Origin: JAGXTF01 sp044224315 | GTDB lineage: Bacteria > Bacteroidota > Bacteroidia > NS11-12g > UBA955 | Assembly (NCBI GenBank): GCA_044224315.1 | Contig: JBGAKR010000010.1 | Coordinates: 1 to 55,910 of the forward strand | Direction of reading: 5' to 3' | DNA length: 55,910 bases | Part shown: one piece after another, positions 51,997 to 55,910 of the stretch | How positions within the stretch are numbered: position 1 is the first letter of the stretch | How the letters are laid out: each line of letters starts with the position of its first letter | Made by a program: the position numbers and the translations under genes | Notes under the pieces: generated by a model | What the model was told of the DNA's origin: nothing | The model's database searches: none | Seen by the model: the letters and a program-made list of their open reading frames with translations, nothing else

Positions 51997-52268
51997 AGAT
52001 AAGTTGCAAAGTTACGCAAAATCAGGGAGAACCCCGCTATGACGGTGCTCAATAGCAACAAGTGCAATGTGCAAAGCACAAAGTGCACCCAACAGCGATT
52101 GCCACATTTTGTATGGATACAGTTCAAATTAATGAAAATGGACTAATCCATTTCAGATGAAATTAATTTGTTCAAAGCCGATTGTTCAATAACATAATGC
52201 GCTTTGCACCATGCATTTTGTACTTAATCGGGCTTTGCTCCAATAGGTATCGGTATTATCTTCGCCCC
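51997..52268. other. Intergenic region lpxD / protease
   Basis: Holds CAATGTGCAAAGCACAAAGTGCA (about 52063-52087), related to the heptamer module of the lpx gap, but no further tract. Divergent promoters for lpxD and the protease must lie here; no clear TAnnTTTG box was found. Confidence 0.4.
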
Positions 52269-53828
52269 ATGCCAATTAGAATGGTTGAGGATCCCAATGA
52301 TCAGGATCCGGTAGATAATGGCCCCGGTGGTGGGGGCGGCGGCGGTGGTCGCGGTGGTTTGGGTAGCCTTTTACCCATGCTTTTCGGGTTGATTTTTCGC
52401 TACCCTAAATTGATGATTCCGGTATTAATTATCGGGGGTGTATTTTTCTTTTTCAAAGGCGGCTGCAATGGCGCCGGTGGAGGAGGAGATAAGCAGCAAA
52501 CAGCACTTGCAACCGGTGGTGTTTTAGACCCTAAAGAATATGCCAAATCGGATATTTTTAATTTTCTGTATGAGGATAATAAAACTAATCCTTTACCCGA
52601 AGCCTACAGCCTGTTGAAATATGCACCCGACCGTGGCAACCAGGGTGCCCAGGGCAGTTGTGTAGCCTGGAGCAATGCCTATAGCATACGCACAATTTTG
52701 TATGCACAGCAAACAGGCAAAGATCCCAATGAAGTAGCCTTTAGTCCCAGTTATTTGTATAATAATATTAAGCTGGATAATGATTGCCAGGGCAGTTATA
52801 TTCAGCGAGCTGTGGATTTTATGCAAAAACATGGTGCAGTGCCACTCAAGGATTTTGGATACGATCCCAACACCTGTTCTACACAACCACCGTCTGGGTT
52901 GAACGATAAAGCCTCCAATTTTGTGATTAAAGGGGCCCAGCGATTGGGCGAAAATCCCAATGCAGGTCTTAAACTTCAGGATATTTTGCAAATAAAACAT
53001 GCCATAGCAGCAGGCTCTCCGGTGGCAATCGGAATGATGGTGGGTGGCTCGTTTATGCAGGATATGATGGGTAAAAATGTTTGGCATCCAAACAGCGATG
53101 ATTACGAAATGCAGGGTTTTGGTGGCCATGCCATGACTGTAATCGGATACGACGATAACCTCGAAGGAGGTGCTTTGCAAATCATGAATTCATGGGGCAA
53201 AGAATGGGGCGTGGATGGAGTAGGATGGGTGCGCTACAAAGATTTTATTCACTTTACCCGCGAGGCTTATGCCTATGCTCCGATGGGAAAAGCTGGTGAA
53301 GAAATTCCCAATGAATTTGATGTTGAATTTGGTTTAATGAATACCGACACCAAAGCCGATATTCCTCTGCAAAACTTAGGAAATGGAGTTTTTGGTACAA
53401 AAAATCGCGTAGCTGCGGGTACAAAATTTAAGGTTAAAATTAAGAATAATATTGAGTGTTATACCTATGTTTTCGGACAAGATACCGACCAAACCTGCTA
53501 TGTGTTGTATCCCTACACAGCCAAGCATTCCCCTTACTGCGGGGTAACCGGCACCCGGGTATTCCCACGTGGCTTTAATATGGTGCCCGATCCCATCGGA
53601 AATAAAGATTACATTGCCGTTTTAATTTCCAAAAAACCGCTGAATTACGAATCGGTAAAACTCAAAATTAACGAAAATAAACAAGCCGATTTTGCCGCTG
53701 CATGCCGCGCTGCTTTGCGTGGTGACTTGCTTACCAATATTAGATACAAAACCTCCGAAACGGTTTCTTTTACTGCCGATGCAAAAGAAGATAAAAATGT
53801 GTTGGTAGTGATTGAGGTTAATAAATAG
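52269..53828 (+). CDS. Papain-like (C1A) cysteine protease, membrane-anchored
   Basis: 519 residues from ATG 52269 (MPIRMVEDPNDQD); longer frames upstream run through unrelated sequence. A glycine-rich stretch precedes one membrane helix (LMIPVLIIGGVFFFF). The protease domain follows: QGAQGSCVAWSNAYSIRT with the catalytic Cys, FGGHAMTVIGYDDN with the His, and IMNSWGKEWGVDGVGWV with the Asn. The C-terminal 130 residues (ECYTYVFGQDTDQTCYVLYPY) resemble a DUF4384-type domain. It most likely acts in the periplasm; substrates unknown. Confidence 0.88.
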   Translation: MPIRMVEDPNDQDPVDNGPGGGGGGGGRGGLGSLLPMLFGLIFRYPKLMIPVLIIGGVFFFFKGGCNGAGGGGDKQQTALATGGVLDPKEYAKSDIFNFLYEDNKTNPLPEAYSLLKYAPDRGNQGAQGSCVAWSNAYSIRTILYAQQTGKDPNEVAFSPSYLYNNIKLDNDCQGSYIQRAVDFMQKHGAVPLKDFGYDPNTCSTQPPSGLNDKASNFVIKGAQRLGENPNAGLKLQDILQIKHAIAAGSPVAIGMMVGGSFMQDMMGKNVWHPNSDDYEMQGFGGHAMTVIGYDDNLEGGALQIMNSWGKEWGVDGVGWVRYKDFIHFTREAYAYAPMGKAGEEIPNEFDVEFGLMNTDTKADIPLQNLGNGVFGTKNRVAAGTKFKVKIKNNIECYTYVFGQDTDQTCYVLYPYTAKHSPYCGVTGTRVFPRGFNMVPDPIGNKDYIAVLISKKPLNYESVKLKINENKQADFAAACRAALRGDLLTNIRYKTSETVSFTADAKEDKNVLVVIEVNK

Positions 53829-53998
53829 GATCCGCCCATTGCAATTCAGGGTGCAGGGTGTAGGGGGCAGGGAGCAGTGGAGGCGATAACGGTGAGTAAA
53901 AGTTGGTAGTAGTAATTAATTGAAAATAATTAATTATGCAATATAAACTGCCACTGCTTTGACTTTTTATTTATACTTAATCCTTGCTACAACAATTC
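53829..53998. repeat. Intergenic mosaic fragment
   Basis: Contains TCCGCCCATTGCAATTCAGG and GTAGGGGGCAGGGAGCAGTGG, the same modules as at 1043-1165, then AT-rich sequence with TTAATTAATTGAAAATAATTAA-like pairs. No gene is seen. Confidence 0.6.
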
Positions 53999-54514
53999 CT
54001 AAATCTGATTCGTCCGATTTAGTTTTGAAATATCAAAACCTTTGTTCGCCATTTTTTGAGTGATTTGCTGGTATACCGAATCCTGCATTTGGGGTGTGCG
54101 TGATAGAATCCACAAATAATTGCGGTTAGGGTGCCCAACCACCGCATAGGAATAGTCTTCGGCCAAATCAATAATCCAATAATCGGCTCTGAATGGCCAG
54201 AAAAATTGTACCCTCAATTTGGCATTGCCGCTGTTTTTTACCACAAAAGCTTTGCCTTTGATGTAGGATTGCTTGCCATTTACACTGTCTTTGTTGCACC
54301 TGTTTTCTACAACAACATAACCCTTGTCTGTGGCTGTATATTCTGCGGTGGTGCAATTGCAACCTTTTTGAAAGCGCTGCGGAAATGTGGCAATTTCGTA
54401 CCATTTGCCGGCGTATTTATTCAAATCTACAAAAGGTACGGTTTCAAGTTCTTTGTTCATGGTGCAGCTCGTTATAGTCAGTAATATGCATATCCCGGTT
54501 ATTTGCCTAAGCAT
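53999..54514 (-). CDS. blc: Blc-type lipocalin lipoprotein
   Basis: 171 residues from ATG 54514 (a TTG at 54520 is the only other choice). Lipobox TITSC, then the lipocalin signature FVDLNKYAGKWYEIATFPQRFQKGC, TAEYTATDKGYVVVENRC, LRVQFFWPFRADYWIIDL and GHPNRNYLWILSRTP. This is the pattern of bacterial outer-membrane lipocalin Blc, which binds fatty acids or lysophospholipids. Single gene. Confidence 0.93.
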   Translation of the reverse strand: MLRQITGICILLTITSCTMNKELETVPFVDLNKYAGKWYEIATFPQRFQKGCNCTTAEYTATDKGYVVVENRCNKDSVNGKQSYIKGKAFVVKNSGNAKLRVQFFWPFRADYWIIDLAEDYSYAVVGHPNRNYLWILSRTPQMQDSVYQQITQKMANKGFDISKLNRTNQI

Positions 54515-54520
54515 GCACAA

Positions 54521-54875
54521 GTATCGACTTTTTTTGAGCTAATAATGTTACATGTAATCAAATTATAATTAAAAAATCCCGGTTTAACTGTTTTAAATTC
54601 AAAATGTAAAATGCTTGCCTTTACCCGAATGGTTTTGCCGGACGGGCGACTGCTACTGAGGCGGGTAGAATGCAAAATACCCGATGAATGTACTGCAGGT
54701 TGGAACACTTCATCTGCATTTTTTACTCACCTGGAAAAAAAGCCAGATGTTAACTACCAACTAATCCGTCCATGTAATGAGTCGGAGGCATTTCAACTCG
54801 AAACGCCTAACTTAACTGGGCTGTTTCTGCTCCCCGCTCCCTGTTCCCTCCAGCCACATTTTCAATGGGCTGGCC
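54521..54875. repeat. Intergenic mosaic before arr
   Basis: Contains AAAATGTAAAATGCTTGCC (about 54601) related to the modules at 1207 and 49072, GCGGGTAGAATGCAAAA (54661), TGCTCCCCGCTCCCTGTTCCCT, and the palindrome CCAGCC...GGCTGG at 54850-54873 around ACATTTTCAATG. An open frame on the plus strand is an accident of this repeat. Confidence 0.65.
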
Positions 54876-55619
54876 CTAATTGACTATCTCTCCTTGATTC
54901 CCTGCCAGTTTGGCTTTCCACATGGCTATTTGTTCCGGACTTTGCCTTTCCCATTCTTTCAGTTCACCTATTATTTTCAAGGGTTTATCTGTGCGGTAAG
55001 ATCGGGTGGGGTTGCCTGGGAATCTTTTATCGGTAACGTTTGGGTCGTTCTCAAATTCACCGGTGGGCTCTATAATATATACCCGTTCTGCACCTTCTCC
55101 ATTGGCCAGGGCTGCAGCCAATCCTGCACCGTTAGCCAAGGCCGTAAAATAAATATGGTTCATTACCAAATCTGTTTGATAGTTAGATTTATTACCAGGT
55201 AACAAAAAGTCGCCCATATTTAAATCGGCGCGGGTACCATGGTAAAACGGACCCGAATCCAATTGTTCACTCCGAAAATCAGCCAAAAGTGTGCGGTACT
55301 TTTCGGCATTTTCCGGGTCATTTAATTCCTCATAGCATTGAGCTATATTAGCGTACAGGGCTGGAAATGCACCCATAACCGACAGATTATTAAGAATTAA
55401 AGCATGTTTTAAAGTAGTTTCAAACCAATTTAATTTTTCGCGGGTATTAACTGCAAAACGGGCGTTGTAATAGGCCGCCGTATATTTTTCAAAATCATCC
55501 GAAGCCTCTTGCCAGGCTTGGGTTAATAAGCGGTTGGCTTCTTCTGTTTGATTGTTTTCAGCCGCCGCCATGCCCGCAAAACTTAATTGTATGATTTTAT
55601 TATTTGGATTAAATTCCAT
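54876..55619 (-). CDS. arr: Rifampin ADP-ribosyltransferase (Arr) with N-terminal helical extension
   Basis: 247 residues. Residues about 120-247 match Arr closely: GPFYHGTRADLNMGDFLLPG, MNHIYFTALANGAGLAAALANGEGAERVYIIEPTG, FENDPNVTDKRFPGNPTRSYRTDKPLKIIGE. Arr enzymes of about 140 residues use NAD to ADP-ribosylate rifamycins. The first 120 residues are an additional alpha-helical, TPR-like unit (NRLLTQAWQEASDD, FPALYANIAQCYEELNDPENAEKY). It lies 154 bases from the right IS copy. Activity and expression are not shown by sequence alone; the native substrate may not be rifampin. Confidence 0.88.
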   Translation of the reverse strand: MEFNPNNKIIQLSFAGMAAAENNQTEEANRLLTQAWQEASDDFEKYTAAYYNARFAVNTREKLNWFETTLKHALILNNLSVMGAFPALYANIAQCYEELNDPENAEKYRTLLADFRSEQLDSGPFYHGTRADLNMGDFLLPGNKSNYQTDLVMNHIYFTALANGAGLAAALANGEGAERVYIIEPTGEFENDPNVTDKRFPGNPTRSYRTDKPLKIIGELKEWERQSPEQIAMWKAKLAGNQGEIVN

Positions 55620-55772
55620 TTTGAGTTTGCAAATATCTGCTAAATATTTATATTAAATTTAAAATTAAATAAATTGAAATAAATAAGGCACTTACATATC
55701 AGGTATCAAAGTTTCATCCAAACAACAACCACGTCAAACCTCCCTCCGCGACCCAGCTCCAACCTCCAACCT
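55620..55772. other. Short region between arr and the right IS copy
   Basis: AT-rich leader of arr followed by CTCCCTCCGCGACCCAGC and CCAACCTCCAACC directly at the IS end. No gene or promoter box is recognised. Confidence 0.4.
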
Positions 55773-55910
55773 TGTCGGTGCCTGAAATATGTTGACCGTT
55801 TTTAAGGACAAAACCAACTTTAAAAACAAAAACATATGGCAACCCGAGAACAATTTGAATTAAGCTCTGCAGAACGCAGAAAAAGGATTTTCAGTACAGA
55901 CTTTAAACGA
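55773..55910 (+). mobile_element. Right-hand partial insertion sequence, same IS as at base 1
   Basis: Starts TGTCGGTGCCTGAAATATGT at 55773 and is the perfect reverse complement of bases 3-140. It continues outward beyond the window. With the left copy it frames the whole window in inverse orientation. Confidence 0.75.
55836..55910 (+). CDS. Transposase N-terminus (partial, runs off window)
   Basis: ATG at 55836 follows AAAACAT after a 62-base leader. The 25 visible residues, MATREQFELSSAERRKR and onward, are identical to the minus-strand copy at the left edge. Confidence 0.6.
   Translation, partial: MATREQFELSSAERRKRIFSTDFKR

Noticed and set aside
54611..54883. 90-aa plus-strand ORF
   Set aside because: Composed of the intergenic mosaic; its translation recalls those at 1064 and 48972 only through the shared DNA repeat.
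1..55910. Circular molecule or hairpin-ended linear replicon
   Set aside because: The end repeats are inverted, not direct, and hold IS ends with transposase starts leading outward, so overlap of a circle is excluded and telomeres are unlikely.
1..55910. Defence island, prophage or biosynthetic cluster
   Set aside because: No nuclease, phage structural, NRPS/PKS or similar gene was recognised; accessory content is limited to the IS ends, the repeats and arr.

Overview
The window is chromosomal-looking DNA from a member of the Bacteroidota, probably of the Chitinophagia/Sphingobacteriia type and not identified further. The evidence is a fused lpxC-fabZ gene, a short NuoG, Por-type (T9SS) C-terminal sorting domains, many SxxC lipoproteins, a LytTR/LytS pair, a CusA-TolC fusion, a bacillithiol-type YtxJ, and TAnnTTTG boxes in front of several genes. 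No rRNA or tRNA gene was recognised.

Both ends are cut inside copies of one insertion sequence. Bases 3-140 and 55773-55910 are a perfect inverted repeat that starts with TG and runs outward into the same transposase start (MATREQFELSSAERRKR...). The window is therefore a segment between two inverted IS copies, most likely an assembly break at each copy.

Layout: (1) 1-5000 holds the IS end, a 27-unit 21-bp palindromic minisatellite, hairpins, a mosaic of short repeats, and a large propeller/Y_Y_Y sensor ending in an adenylate cyclase, followed by a second repeat tract. (2) 5000-14000 holds a LamG T9SS protein, hemW, the divergent Omp85-like/DUF4271/hemD operon, a THUMP-like methyltransferase head to head with a 42-aa lipoprotein and ytxJ, a hotdog thioesterase and smpB. 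(3) 14100-21600 holds a vWA protein, a DUF5723 porin with a beta-helix lipoprotein, an SDR, menD and an MBL hydrolase. (4) 21600-28400 is a metal-efflux locus: diheme lipoprotein, RND adaptor, CusA-TolC fusion and a His-rich small protein. (5) 28400-32400 is nuoEFGH closed by a terminator. (6) 32500-45200 holds small envelope proteins, DUF4836, a LytS/LytTR pair with candidate operator repeats, OmpA, J-KTSC, a GT39-like membrane protein and murF. (7) 45200-55700 holds an FG-GAP T9SS protein, an ABC ATPase, lpxA, lpxC/fabZ, lpxD, a papain-like protease, a lipocalin and an Arr-type rifampin ADP-ribosyltransferase beside the right IS copy.

Most genes serve the envelope (lipid A, peptidoglycan, outer-membrane barrels, efflux, secretion), respiration and haem or menaquinone synthesis. 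The most unusual material is non-coding: the 21-bp palindromic array, the GATATCGGATC tract, and a recurrent intergenic mosaic that also fills the gap inside the lpx cluster. Other points of note are the cyclase-output sensor, the arr gene with an extra N-terminal domain, overlapping divergent start codons at 12602-12605, an interrupted porin at 33125, and the candidate LytTR operator at 37547-37579.
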